Shown here: positions 1 to 8,022 of the stretch, one piece after another | Layout of the letters: every line of letters starts with the position of its first letter | Numbering within the stretch: the stretch's first letter is position 1 | DNA from: a virus | DNA: 39,484 nt | Virus record (IMG/VR): IMGVR_UViG_3300032053_000194 | Coordinates: 1-39,484 of that record | Direction: 5' to 3' (one strand) | Program-made: the position numbers and the translations under genes | Notes under the pieces: generated by a model | Seen by the model: the letters and a program-made list of their open reading frames with translations, nothing else | What the model was told of the DNA's origin: nothing | The model's database searches: none

Positions 1-2015
1 TTAGTAACCTGACCGCTTTAACTACTATTAGGATAAGAGGGAATAATACTTTATCAGGTAGTGTAGCAGCACTTACATTATTAACTTCTTTTAGGTTCGA
101 GGGTAGTAACACTATTTCAGGTAGTGTTGCAGGATTAACATCATTGACATATTTGTCTGTTAGTGGTAGTAACACATTATCAGGTAGTGTTGCAGGATTA
201 ACATCATTGACATATTTGTCTGTTAGTGGTAGTAACACTATTTCAGGTAGTGTAGCAGGACTAACATCATTGACATATTTGTCTGTTGGTGGTAGTAACA
301 CATTAACAGGCTCAGTAGCTGCTTTAACATCATTGACTGTTTTGGAGGTTAGTGATAGTAACACATTATCAGGTAGTGTTGCAGGATTAACATCATTGAC
401 ATCTTTGTCTGTTAGTGGTAGTAACACTATTTCAGGTAGTGTAGCAGGACTTACTTCATTGACTTATGTGGAAGTTTATGGCAGTAACACGTTATCAGGC
501 AGTATTGCAGCACTTACTTCATTGACTTATGTGGCAGTTATTGGCAGTAACACGTTATCAGGCAGTATTGCAGGACTAACATTACTGACTACTTTATATT
601 GTTCTGGTAGTAACACTATATCAGGTGATCTCAATGGTATTGTTTCAGACTTAACCGACTGTTATATTACTGGAACAAATCAAATGGTTGATTACACTTC
701 AGGAGCAACGTGGGGGAATACAAGGGTAACAATCAATCCGGCAGTAGGTTATGGTTATTCATCAGTTGAGATAGACAATATGTTAATAGACATGGCTGCA
801 AGTACATCATTAATAAGTAAAACAATTACTTTACAAGGTAGTAGTGCGGCAAGGACAGTTGATAGTGATGCTGCCGTGGCAACATTAACAGGTGTAGGCA
901 GGACTTGTACAGTAGTAACATCAGCAGGTTTACCATTCAGACTCACCTCAACAGGTGATGGTACAGGGGTATCAACATTATCAGTAACAGTTAGTGCAAC
1001 AACTACATTTACATTAGATGGAGCAAATGCTAATTTCTATACAGATGCAGCGGGGACATTGGGTGCAAGTAAAACATGGGCTCCAACAGCTGGGGGTACA
1101 AGGACTATATATGTCAAATGTACAAGTGGCTCATCTAATATGTGGATCAGTGCAAATACTGTCACTAAAATTAATGCATGGACATCAGGAGCTAATGCTG
1201 CTTCATTAAGCGGAGATATAAGTAAATTAACATCATTGACTTATCTGTCTATTGGTGGCAATAACACAATATCAGGCAGTATTGCAGCACTTACTTCATT
1301 GACTGTTCTGGTAATTAAAGGCAGTAACACAATATCAGGCAGTATTGCAGGTCTTACTTCATTGACTAATCTGGAAGTTTATGGCAGCAACACAATATCA
1401 GGCAGTATTGCAGCACTTACTTCATTGACTAATCTGGCAGTTGGTGGCAATAACACGTTATCAGGCAGTATTGCAGCACTTACTTCATTGACTTATCTGT
1501 ATGTTTTTGGCAATAACACGTTATCAGGCAGTATTGCAGCACTTACTTCATTGACTGTTCTGGTAGTTTATGGCAGCAACACAATATCAGGCAGTATTGC
1601 AGCACTTACTTCATTGACTAATCTGGAAGTTTATGGCAGCAACACAATATCAGGCAGTATTGCAGGTCTTACTTCATTGACTAATCTGAAAGGTACTGGC
1701 AGTAACACGTTATCAGGTGATCTTAACCCAATAGTATCAGATTTAACGGAATGCTATCTGCCTGCAAATGCTATGGTTGATTACACTTCAGGAGCAACGT
1801 GGGGGAATACAAGGGTAACAATTAATCCATCAGCAACTTATGGTTATTCATCAGCAGAGATTGACAATATGCTTATTGATATGGCGGCAAGTGTGGCTTT
1901 AATAAGTAAGACAATAACCTTACAAGGTTCATCAGCAGCACGTACAGCAGCGAGTAATGCAGCAGTAGCAACATTAACAGGGGTAGGCAGGACTTGTACA
2001 GTATTAACTAATTAA
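1..2015 (+). CDS. Leucine-rich-repeat surface/tail-fibre-like protein, 5' partial
   Basis: The reading frame is open from base 3 to the TAA at 2013-2015, so the gene begins before the window; the first in-frame TTG at 144 is not a credible start. The protein is two similar modules. Each is an array of 21-residue repeats of the form LTSLTxLxVxGSNTISGSIAA (about ten visible in the first, eight in the second), followed by a shared segment of roughly 110 residues containing DYTSGATWGNTRVTINP and an AART..S.AAVATLTGVGRTCTV ending. Between the modules lies an unrelated Thr/Ser/Gly-rich linker (about bases 940-1200). The repeat fits the leucine-rich repeat pattern LxxLxxLxVxxNxLxG. Similar endings (ART..SDAAVATL) occur in LRR proteins of Bacteroidota and their phages. 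Most likely an extracellular receptor-binding or adhesive protein, perhaps a tail fibre; the virion role is inference. No signal peptide can be judged because the N-terminus is missing. Confidence 0.8.
   Translation, partial: SNLTALTTIRIRGNNTLSGSVAALTLLTSFRFEGSNTISGSVAGLTSLTYLSVSGSNTLSGSVAGLTSLTYLSVSGSNTISGSVAGLTSLTYLSVGGSNTLTGSVAALTSLTVLEVSDSNTLSGSVAGLTSLTSLSVSGSNTISGSVAGLTSLTYVEVYGSNTLSGSIAALTSLTYVAVIGSNTLSGSIAGLTLLTTLYCSGSNTISGDLNGIVSDLTDCYITGTNQMVDYTSGATWGNTRVTINPAVGYGYSSVEIDNMLIDMAASTSLISKTITLQGSSAARTVDSDAAVATLTGVGRTCTVVTSAGLPFRLTSTGDGTGVSTLSVTVSATTTFTLDGANANFYTDAAGTLGASKTWAPTAGGTRTIYVKCTSGSSNMWISANTVTKINAWTSGANAASLSGDISKLTSLTYLSIGGNNTISGSIAALTSLTVLVIKGSNTISGSIAGLTSLTNLEVYGSNTISGSIAALTSLTNLAVGGNNTLSGSIAALTSLTYLYVFGNNTLSGSIAALTSLTVLVVYGSNTISGSIAALTSLTNLEVYGSNTISGSIAGLTSLTNLKGTGSNTLSGDLNPIVSDLTECYLPANAMVDYTSGATWGNTRVTINPSATYGYSSAEIDNMLIDMAASVALISKTITLQGSSAARTAASNAAVATLTGVGRTCTVLTN
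3..635 (+). repeat. Tandem 63-bp LRR-coding repeats, array 1
   Basis: About ten head-to-tail copies of a 63-base unit (21 codons), seen as recurring ACATCATTGAC and GGTAGTAACAC blocks exactly 63 bases apart (for example ACA at 138 and 201). Copies are nearly identical apart from a few codons inside TxLxVxG. They code for the first LRR array and could recombine to change repeat number. Confidence 0.9.
684..734 (+). repeat. Duplicated block shared with 1773-1823
   Basis: About 50 bases beginning ATGGTTGATTACACTTCAGG recur almost without change at 1773, 1089 bases downstream in the same frame. They mark the start of the conserved segment that follows each LRR array, showing that the array-plus-tail module was duplicated as a unit. 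Confidence 0.8.
1219..1730 (+). repeat. Tandem 63-bp LRR-coding repeats, array 2
   Basis: Eight copies of a 63-base unit, mostly beginning CTTACTTCATTGACT and ending with CAGGCAGTATTGCAG. They are more uniform than array 1. Differences cluster in three codons per unit, around the L-x-V-x-G strand, while the flanks are almost invariant. Confidence 0.9.
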
Positions 2016-2020
2016 TAAAA

Positions 2021-2050
2021 AACCCCGATCATCGTCGGGGTTTCTTGTTT
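2021..2050. terminator. Bidirectional Rho-independent terminator
   Basis: A perfect 8-bp stem AACCCCGA (2021-2028) / TCGGGGTT (2035-2042) with a 6-base loop. On the plus strand it is followed by a T-rich tail; on the minus strand by TTTTTTATT. It sits between the convergent LRR gene and GIY-YIG gene and can stop both. Confidence 0.88.
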
Positions 2051-2727
2051 TATTCAACCAGTTGTTTTTTATTTTCATAGAATTTTTTAAGCGTTATAAG
2101 TCTTTTTCTTTTTGTTTCTTCATTTTCGGGTATTCCTTTATTCCAAGCTGTGTGTCCTTTTTTAAATGATGTAGATGACCCACCCTTTCCCGTTTTTTTA
2201 CCTTTATTCCATGGAATGTGTCCCTTTTGAGCTTCTCGCATTCTTGCAATTGATTCTTCCGTATTTTTTCTTCCTTTATTTCCTGCTCCATTTTTATTTC
2301 CTCTCAGATCATTCAATCTATCCTCGGAATAAACATTTGTTTTACCTTTATTCCAAGGAATGTGACCTCTTTTGAAACTTTTTTCACTTTTTTTTATTCC
2401 TTCACTTATTTTTAATCTTGTTTCTTTTGAATGCGTTCCACCGCCTTCGCCTCCCGCTTTAAGATTTAATCCGTGTTCACTGTCAAAACTTTGAAACAGT
2501 TTAATATAATATATTTCTAAGTCATTAAGTTCTGTTCTATCACACTCACACAATATTTCAAATTTATGTTCATCAAATCCGTGTTTGATAAATGAATTAT
2601 AAAGATGTGTTTGAGTTTTACAATATAATTTACTATATTGTTTACGCCGCTTTAAAATATCAATAGATTTACCTATATAAATTTTATTCGATGGTGAAGT
2701 GATTTTATAAATCCCACATATTTTCAT
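2050..2727 (-). CDS. GIY-YIG homing endonuclease with NUMOD3-like repeats
   Basis: 225 residues. The N-terminal GIY-YIG nuclease domain has GIYKI at residues 5-9 and the YIG motif in IYIGKSID near residue 17, followed by the conserved HxF and E..YI..F elements. The C-terminal half is basic and has NUMOD3-like DNA-binding motifs (SKETRLKISEG) plus recurring GHIPWNKGK-type segments. Such proteins cut DNA at specific sites to spread their own gene. It starts at 2727, just after the C1A peptidase stop at 2735, so the two are probably co-transcribed. It is a clear paralogue of the GIY-YIG gene at 15126-15710. It lies against the transcription direction of most neighbours, typical of a free-standing mobile gene. 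Confidence 0.9.
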   Translation of the reverse strand: MKICGIYKITSPSNKIYIGKSIDILKRRKQYSKLYCKTQTHLYNSFIKHGFDEHKFEILCECDRTELNDLEIYYIKLFQSFDSEHGLNLKAGGEGGGTHSKETRLKISEGIKKSEKSFKRGHIPWNKGKTNVYSEDRLNDLRGNKNGAGNKGRKNTEESIARMREAQKGHIPWNKGKKTGKGGSSTSFKKGHTAWNKGIPENEETKRKRLITLKKFYENKKQLVE

Positions 2728-2734
2728 AAAAACA

Positions 2735-3538
2735 TTATTCTACTAATCTAATTGACCAATAATCTGCCGACATGTTTTGATCATTAACAAATTCATAAGG
2801 TAGATAAAAATATCCATTGATGCCCCATCTTGTTCCCCAGCTATTTCTCACAATGAGAGCTCTTTTACTGTCATCATATCCAACAGCAAGTACTGCGTGT
2901 CCACCAACAGGTTGTTCGTTTATTTTTGGTACTGGTACAATACCTGTGCTAGCGACTTCTGGCGTCATCATAGATTCAAATACGGTAAAACCGAATACAA
3001 TAGGATATCCGAGAGCAAGACATTGTTTAACATCATATAGGTTGTGTGGGCTAATTCTCAGATATTGGAGAACCTGATTATCCAAAGCCGTCTTATAACA
3101 ATCAGAAGATGGTTTGGTTTTGAATTTACATTCTTTATACGGCCATAGGGTTTCATCACAAACGCCCTTATCAACCATTGTCTTTAGGCCATCTCTGATT
3201 ACAGCCCCACTGTCCTCATTAACAGTGCCTTCCATTTCTCTCTCATTATAATATATGAATAGTCTCGATGGAACGAAGTTCTCCATTTGTTGTTTCATTT
3301 CTTCGAATTGATATGCTCCACCTAACGCTTGAGCAGTACAAGAACCAAGTTCACCCTGATCATATACAGGTGGGCATTGATCTCTTAGATCTATCATGGG
3401 TGGTAAATCCACAGGCATACTAACTTTAAATTTATAGTCCCTATGGTCGGGAAGGTCTCTCTTCCAACCGAATTTTATTCCAGGTTGTGCTTTTTTACGG
3501 ATACCAAGCCAAATTAAAATCTTGTCTAATAGTTTCAT
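2735..3538 (-). CDS. Papain-family (C1A) cysteine peptidase
   Basis: 267 residues. Catalytic elements in order: oxyanion Gln61 and nucleophile Cys67 in DQGELGSCTAQAL, His214 in GGHAVLAVGYD, and Asn232 in RNSWGTRWG. There is no signal peptide, but the N-terminus has a short hydrophobic/basic stretch and a propeptide-like WKRDLPDHRDY segment also seen before the catalytic domain in many bacterial C1A enzymes. Phage C1A peptidases could act in virion maturation, in degrading host proteins or as a virion-associated enzyme; the sequence does not decide. Transcription probably starts at the TATTTAT element 18 bases upstream of the ATG (3556-3562), the same element found before the endolysin. Confidence 0.88.
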   Translation of the reverse strand: MKLLDKILIWLGIRKKAQPGIKFGWKRDLPDHRDYKFKVSMPVDLPPMIDLRDQCPPVYDQGELGSCTAQALGGAYQFEEMKQQMENFVPSRLFIYYNEREMEGTVNEDSGAVIRDGLKTMVDKGVCDETLWPYKECKFKTKPSSDCYKTALDNQVLQYLRISPHNLYDVKQCLALGYPIVFGFTVFESMMTPEVASTGIVPVPKINEQPVGGHAVLAVGYDDSKRALIVRNSWGTRWGINGYFYLPYEFVNDQNMSADYWSIRLVE

Positions 3539-3555
3539 AGTTTCTGTGTTTTTAT

Positions 3556-3562
3556 ATAAATA
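3556..3562 (-). promoter_or_regulatory. TATTTAT-class (putative phage late) promoter
   Basis: Reading on the minus strand, TATTTAT is followed by ATAAAAAC and lies 18 bases before the ATG of the C1A peptidase. The same element at near-identical distance precedes every other minus-strand unit in the window. Confidence 0.55.
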
Positions 3563-3574
3563 TCTGAAGAATTA

Positions 3575-3606
3575 TTTGGCAGTCTCGATTTTATTTTTTA
3601 TCTTTG
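3575..3606 (+). promoter_or_regulatory. Bacteroidota-type promoter (TTTGG-N19-TATCTTTG)
   Basis: TTTGG at 3575-3579 and TATCTTTG at 3599-3606, separated by 19 bases, 20 bases before the ATG at 3626. Matches the Bacteroidota -33/-7 consensus. It diverges from the minus-strand element at 3556-3562. Confidence 0.8.
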
Positions 3607-3625
3607 TACCATATTAATCGAAGAT

Positions 3626-3868
3626 ATGGATAACGAAAGAATACATGAAGAAGCCCAAGCGGTTAAAAAACTCGGTGAAGAAATAGGGTATGGACATCTA
3701 ATGTCGCTAGCTTCAGCTCTCTGGCGTGAAAGTCTGCATGATAAGGGTTATCCAATAACTGGTGCCTTTGTTGCCTCTCTTCTCTATGACGTTAAAATGG
3801 ATGATGATGAGGATCAAAAGAGTTTTATGGATGATTTAGAGTTTTATGATAAATTAATTAGATTATGA
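3626..3868 (+). CDS. Small hypothetical protein, operon leader gene
   Basis: 80 residues, acidic at the C-terminus (DDDEDQ), mostly helical in appearance, no recognised domain. First gene after the promoter at 3575-3606. Its stop overlaps the next start (ATGA at 3865), so translation of the two is probably coupled. Confidence 0.75.
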   Translation: MDNERIHEEAQAVKKLGEEIGYGHLMSLASALWRESLHDKGYPITGAFVASLLYDVKMDDDEDQKSFMDDLEFYDKLIRL

Positions 3869-4101
3869 TACAATGGAATCCCGAATCGGTAAAACCCCCC
3901 GTTAATAAGAATGACGAATGGGATAAAGAACACGGCTTCACAGAGAAAGTACTTGTTAGGGTCGTTGATAGCTACGGGAAATTTACTGGATACACGATGG
4001 CCAAATATCGTCATTCTAATGGTCATTGGATTATTGAAGGTTATTTGGGTAATTTCACTGTTTCACATTGGTCATCATTAAACGAGCCAGAAGCGATATG
4101 A
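3865..4101 (+). CDS. DUF551-like small protein
   Basis: 78 residues. It has the layout of DUF551-type phage proteins: an N-terminal W-x-P segment (IQWNPESVKPP), a central VLVRV strand, and a C-terminal VSHWSSLNEPE resembling the VTHW-x-PLPxPP ending. Function of that family is unknown. Overlaps both neighbours by ATGA junctions. Confidence 0.7.
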   Translation: MIQWNPESVKPPVNKNDEWDKEHGFTEKVLVRVVDSYGKFTGYTMAKYRHSNGHWIIEGYLGNFTVSHWSSLNEPEAI

Positions 4102-4298
4102 TAGTAGAAATTTTAAATACCAATAAAGAACTAAAAGTCCGAAAAGGACAATGGTACGTCGCAAAGTCATATTGGATTGATCCCGATAAAGTTACTCTCA
4201 TACAGAGAATATCTAAGAAGAATTTAAGAAATATTGGAAAAGAACCAATGTGTAATCAATATAAATCAGAGGTGAAGGTGTTAAATCCGTCGTTATGA
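4098..4298 (+). CDS. Hypothetical protein, 66 aa
   Basis: I place the start at ATG 4098, which overlaps the upstream TGA (ATGA), rather than at the in-frame TTG at 4068 that lies inside the previous gene. Lys-rich, no recognised motif; it ends by overlapping the next ATG at 4295. Confidence 0.65.
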   Translation: MIVEILNTNKELKVRKGQWYVAKSYWIDPDKVTLIQRISKKNLRNIGKEPMCNQYKSEVKVLNPSL

Positions 4299-4546
4299 AA
4301 AAGAAAATCACTCCCGAAGAGTTTAAATCATTAACCAATAACGAAAAATGGGATTTGATTTTCTATAAGAAGATTAAAAACGCTTTGTGGCATTGTTCAA
4401 ATTGTGGTGAGATGGTTGATAATGGTATATCACCAACTACGATGTTTATAGGATCAAGATTTTGTGGAAGTTGTGACGATCTTTTAACAGAAAGAAGAAA
4501 TGGCGGACAGAACATGCCATGCAACTATACATTCAAATACAAATGA
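4295..4546 (+). CDS. Small zinc-ribbon protein
   Basis: 83 residues with two CxxC knuckles (HCSNCG about residue 33 and FCGSCD about residue 57), forming a likely four-Cys zinc ribbon. It could bind nucleic acid or protein. It is joined by ATGA overlaps to its neighbours. Confidence 0.7.
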   Translation: MKKKITPEEFKSLTNNEKWDLIFYKKIKNALWHCSNCGEMVDNGISPTTMFIGSRFCGSCDDLLTERRNGGQNMPCNYTFKYK

Positions 4547-5295
4547 AATTCTTAATTCAAAAAATCAACGGTCAGATAGTACATGATTTCTCATTTACAT
4601 TACTTGAGTCAATCATGTATAACAATTGGATTCATAATAATAAGGATATGGCATATCAATCCATTAATGTGTATGAGAGTGATATGAATGTTCCCATACC
4701 TTTTCTTCCAAGTCACGAAAAATTTGTACCAATTGGAAGCGTTGAATTCGTAAATCAGTTTCTTGCTCATTTTTATGGATTTGTTCTCAAGCCCACCAAT
4801 GTTCCTAAAGAACTTTTTCATTATGCTGGTAGAGAGATATTCAATGGTGATCATTTAGCGCTAGAGGGGTCTGCTGGTAAGTTCTTCGTCAAGAGTAATG
4901 ACCATATAAAAGGATACTGTGAGATTAAAGAATACGCAGACCGTGGTGATCATTTGGATATACCTGAAGGAAATTATCAATTTAGTGATGTTATTCCTAA
5001 CATTGATAGCGAATGGAGAGCCTTTGTATATCAGGGACAATTGGTTGGATTACAGAATTATAGTGGAGATTTTACAAGATTCCCTAATGTGGGTATTATT
5101 AAAGGTATGATTGATATGTATAAGTCTGCGCCGATTGCGTACTCTATCGATGTTGGAATAAGTGAGGAAAGAGGTACATTTGTAATTGAATGTGGGGCTT
5201 TCTCCTCAATGGGACTTTATGGATTTGCTGAACACAAAATATTACCATATATGTTCTATAAATGTTTTCGTGAAATTATAGAAAAATCAAAATAA
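4543..5295 (+). CDS. ATP-grasp domain protein, R2K-clade-like
   Basis: 250 residues from ATG 4543, which overlaps the upstream stop (ATGA); the TTG-like extension to 4519 is rejected. The C-terminal two thirds resemble ATP-grasp ligases of the R2K clade: FVKSND strand, SEWRAFVYQGQLVGLQNYSG, and a metal-binding FVIECGAFSSMGLYGF end. ATP-grasp enzymes join a carboxylate to an amine or thiol with ATP; R2K members are common in phages and have been proposed to modify peptides or proteins. Substrate here is unknown. Last gene of the operon that starts at 3626. Confidence 0.7.
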   Translation: MKFLIQKINGQIVHDFSFTLLESIMYNNWIHNNKDMAYQSINVYESDMNVPIPFLPSHEKFVPIGSVEFVNQFLAHFYGFVLKPTNVPKELFHYAGREIFNGDHLALEGSAGKFFVKSNDHIKGYCEIKEYADRGDHLDIPEGNYQFSDVIPNIDSEWRAFVYQGQLVGLQNYSGDFTRFPNVGIIKGMIDMYKSAPIAYSIDVGISEERGTFVIECGAFSSMGLYGFAEHKILPYMFYKCFREIIEKSK

Positions 5296-5306
5296 TTCAC
5301 AAAACT

Positions 5307-5338
5307 TTTGGCGGTTTCAAATATTTGTTTTATCTTTG
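5307..5338 (+). promoter_or_regulatory. Bacteroidota-type promoter for the DNA ligase gene
   Basis: TTTGG at 5307-5311, 19 bases, TATCTTTG at 5331-5338; ATG at 5362. The spacer carries the recurring TTTCAAATATT block. Confidence 0.8.
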
Positions 5339-5361
5339 TATGAAACATTTAAATAAATAAT

Positions 5362-7254
5362 ATGAGCACACAACACTTAGAAACCCAGTACCTGAAAGCG
5401 AAAATTGCTTATTATGAAGGTAACCCCATTATGTCCGATGCCGCTTTTGATGTTCTTGAGAAAGAACTTAAAGTCGCTGGTTCTAAAGTAGTTGAACAGG
5501 TTGGTTCAAAACGAAAAGATTTTGACTTTCCACATCCTAATCCAATGCTTTCCCTGGCAAAAATTCAGACTGAAAGTACAGAGGGTGTTACCAATTATCA
5601 GGAAGACCAATTTCAAAAATGGTTCAAGAAGGTTGATGGTATCATCTTCAAAAAATTCGGAGTTCATATTGAATATCTTTATCGTTCGCCTAAATTCGAC
5701 GGTAATGGTATTAACATCATTTATTCATATGGTGTCCTTCAGAGTGTATTAACCCGTGGAGATGGAAAATTCGGAAAAGACATTACTGACAGATTTAAAA
5801 AACATTTACCTGAAGCCATTGATTTCTCTACGGGGTTACTTGAAATTCGTTGTGAGTGTGTTATTAACCAACCATTGTTTGATAAAAAATATCTTGGTAA
5901 AAAAGAAGATGGAAAATATGCTAACGCAAGAAATTTCGTTGCGGGCGTCTTAGGAAAAGATGATTACTCTCTTGAAAAAGTGGGTGATTTAACCATTATT
6001 CCTGTTGCATTGATAAATGATGGTAAACAAGTTACTCTCGAACTTGTACCTGAAGGTATTAATGGTTTAACTCATCAGGAAAGATTAAATCCAAAAGATT
6101 ATGTTAAATGTATAAAGGAAATGGAAACTCTGAGAGAAACATTTGAAATTCCTCTTGATGGAGTTGTTTTGAGTGTACCATATGATTTCCGTGGAACTCT
6201 TGGTGAGAATGAACATGATCCTGAATGGGCTATCGCAATCAAATTTGTTCCTGATGAAGTAGTAACAAAGGTCGTTGGTCTTGAATGGAATATCAGTAAA
6301 ACAGGCGAGTTTACTCCTGTGGTTCTCTTAAATCCAGTTGAACTTGCTGGTACTATCGTTAAAAGAGCTTCAGGTTATAACGCAGGTTATATCGTCACCA
6401 ATCATATTGGGCCAAACGCCATTGTATCAATAGCCAAAGCAGGTGACATCATTCCCGAAATTCAATCAATAAGCGTTGAAAGTGATGAAACATTTTTACG
6501 TCCACACATTTGTCCCCATTGTAACTCATACCTTGATTTTGACGGAATACATTTAACATGTCCGAATGATTTGTGTCAGGGTAAAATTGCAAAGAAATTG
6601 GCTACAGCCTGTACCTCACTTGACCTCAAAAATGTCGGTGGGAAAACAATTGAGCCATTTGCAGCTGATTTTAATAATATGTGTGAAGTGATGATATGGG
6701 TTTTGATGTTCGGTGACTCCAAAGAAATCGAACAGTATGATATAAAATATCAGTCACGTTCACATGAAATATTCCTCAATGCGTTCAAAAACATTAAATC
6801 TCTCACATACGAACAGGTAATCATTTCACTCGGATTTGACAACGTTGGAAGAAAATTATCTTTACAGATTGCGAGAGAACATTGTGGCCTGGTTCCTGAT
6901 TACTCAGGTTTGGAGAGAGCTCTTGTAACAATGTTACATGAACGTGACGTTGAAGATCAGATTAAAAACGCTGTAACAGTTCTTGAAAGATTAGGTATAA
7001 CAATTGATAAACCCAAAGAAGAAATGGTAACAAAAGACACAGTTTATGTTTGCATGACTGGTAGTCCGAAGATATTCGGATTTCCCACGAAAGCCGAATT
7101 TATTACTAAATTCCCGAATCTTGTTGATGTAGAAATTTCTGATAAAAGATGCCAGTTTCTTATTACTGATTCATATTCTTCAACCAGTAGTAAAATGAAA
7201 ACTGCCGAGAAGAAAGGAATTACTATTAAAACCTATGGTGATTACGGAAGTTAA
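5362..7254 (+). CDS. ligA: NAD-dependent DNA ligase
   Basis: 630 residues, close to bacterial LigA length (about 670). In order: domain Ia (AYYEGNPIMSDAAFD, residues 17-30) for NMN binding; nucleotidyltransferase motif KFDG with the adenylated Lys111; TRGDG at 131-135; EIRCE at 161-165 (ExRGE-like); YANARNFVAG at 186-195; LDGVV at 265-269; IKF near 293-295; OB fold; four-Cys zinc finger Cys384/387/400/405; helix-hairpin-helix region; and a degenerate C-terminal BRCT domain from about residue 565. Seals DNA nicks with NAD+ during phage replication and repair. It is alone behind its own promoter; its stop overlaps the end of the convergent HNH gene by four bases. Confidence 0.95.
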   Translation: MSTQHLETQYLKAKIAYYEGNPIMSDAAFDVLEKELKVAGSKVVEQVGSKRKDFDFPHPNPMLSLAKIQTESTEGVTNYQEDQFQKWFKKVDGIIFKKFGVHIEYLYRSPKFDGNGINIIYSYGVLQSVLTRGDGKFGKDITDRFKKHLPEAIDFSTGLLEIRCECVINQPLFDKKYLGKKEDGKYANARNFVAGVLGKDDYSLEKVGDLTIIPVALINDGKQVTLELVPEGINGLTHQERLNPKDYVKCIKEMETLRETFEIPLDGVVLSVPYDFRGTLGENEHDPEWAIAIKFVPDEVVTKVVGLEWNISKTGEFTPVVLLNPVELAGTIVKRASGYNAGYIVTNHIGPNAIVSIAKAGDIIPEIQSISVESDETFLRPHICPHCNSYLDFDGIHLTCPNDLCQGKIAKKLATACTSLDLKNVGGKTIEPFAADFNNMCEVMIWVLMFGDSKEIEQYDIKYQSRSHEIFLNAFKNIKSLTYEQVIISLGFDNVGRKLSLQIAREHCGLVPDYSGLERALVTMLHERDVEDQIKNAVTVLERLGITIDKPKEEMVTKDTVYVCMTGSPKIFGFPTKAEFITKFPNLVDVEISDKRCQFLITDSYSSTSSKMKTAEKKGITIKTYGDYGS

Positions 7255-7889
7255 GGTTCATAATTAATTGAATTTCTTTTAATATCGCGATTGTAGTGAC
7301 TACACAATGGTTGAATGTTGGTGTAATGGTTTAATTTAATTACATCATCTTCGGATATTGCAGATGATAATGGCGTTATATGATCCAGATCCCAACCATA
7401 ATTTGAAGTTCCATTATATAATCCTTTATTTTCCCAGTTCATCCATATTTCAAATTGATTTTCCAAATATAATTTAAATTCTAACATGGTACAACCTAAA
7501 ATTATTTCACTTTTATATTTTTTATTGTATCCTGAATCTACCAATGAACGTCTAATTGCCGCCCTAATATTATGACTTAGTTTTCCTGTTGGAGTTAATA
7601 AATAACGTTTTTGTTTATCGGCATATTGCTTCGCAATTTTTTCTTTGTTATTTTCACGATAGTCCTTTCTTTGTTTATGTATAGTTTCTTTGTTATTTTT
7701 ATAATATTCTTTTCTTTTGTTAGCGATTAATTCTTTATTTTCTTGATAATAGCTCTTTTTATTTTCGGATATAGATTTCTTATTATCTACGTTATATTTA
7801 ATAGATTGTTTATTTAAATGAATTTTATTTTCTTCGTAATATTTTTTATTATATTCTTTATTACTCATTTTATTTTCTATTCGTTTCAT
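7251..7889 (-). CDS. HNH endonuclease with N-terminal YYxxNK repeats
   Basis: 212 residues. The N-terminal half is a string of Lys/Asn/Tyr-rich repeats (KxYYxxNKExI type), probably an extended helical DNA-binding arm. The C-terminal part is an HNH nuclease: WDLDHITPLSS followed by NIQPLCSHYNRDIKRN. It is likely a free-standing homing endonuclease between the DNA ligase and the RNA ligase operon. A second in-frame ATG at residue 8 is an alternative start. The ATG at 7889 lies inside the upstream ribbon-helix-helix gene, so the two are probably co-translated. Confidence 0.85.
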   Translation of the reverse strand: MKRIENKMSNKEYNKKYYEENKIHLNKQSIKYNVDNKKSISENKKSYYQENKELIANKRKEYYKNNKETIHKQRKDYRENNKEKIAKQYADKQKRYLLTPTGKLSHNIRAAIRRSLVDSGYNKKYKSEIILGCTMLEFKLYLENQFEIWMNWENKGLYNGTSNYGWDLDHITPLSSAISEDDVIKLNHYTNIQPLCSHYNRDIKRNSINYEP

Positions 7890-8022
7890 GTCTAATTATT
7901 ATCTCCTCAATAAATTTTGATTTATTGTTGGTCAATTTCTCTAGCTTTTTATTTACTTCTCTGGATATTGTAATGCTAAGTTTTATTTTTTTATCCAATT
8001 CAATTAGTTTAGGTCTACTCAT
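7870..8022 (-). CDS. Ribbon-helix-helix (CopG/Arc-like) DNA-binding protein, 50 aa
   Basis: A short ORF from ATG 8022 to TAA 7872-7870. The sequence reads as one basic strand (KKIKLSITIS), a helix (REVNKKLEKLTN), a turn and a second helix (KSKFIEEIIIRHE), the classic ribbon-helix-helix layout of small dimeric repressors. It overlaps the HNH start by 20 bases. A TATTTAT element lies 16 bases upstream. It may repress the unit or guide the nuclease; both are inference. Confidence 0.7.
   Translation of the reverse strand: MSRPKLIELDKKIKLSITISREVNKKLEKLTNNKSKFIEEIIIRHETNRK

Noticed and set aside
144-146. TTG at 144 as the start of the LRR protein
   Set aside because: The frame is open back to base 3 and encodes the same 21-residue repeats, so the gene begins before the window.
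755-1209. Short ORFs on either strand inside the LRR gene
   Set aside because: They lie within a clearly coding frame and show no independent start context or motif.
3-1730. 63-base repeats as a CRISPR array or simple satellite
   Set aside because: There are no spacers of unrelated sequence; repeats are contiguous, in frame and code for LRR units.
1-2015. Diversity-generating retroelement acting on the LRR gene
   Set aside because: No reverse transcriptase or template repeat is in the window; adenine-specific changes are not evident.
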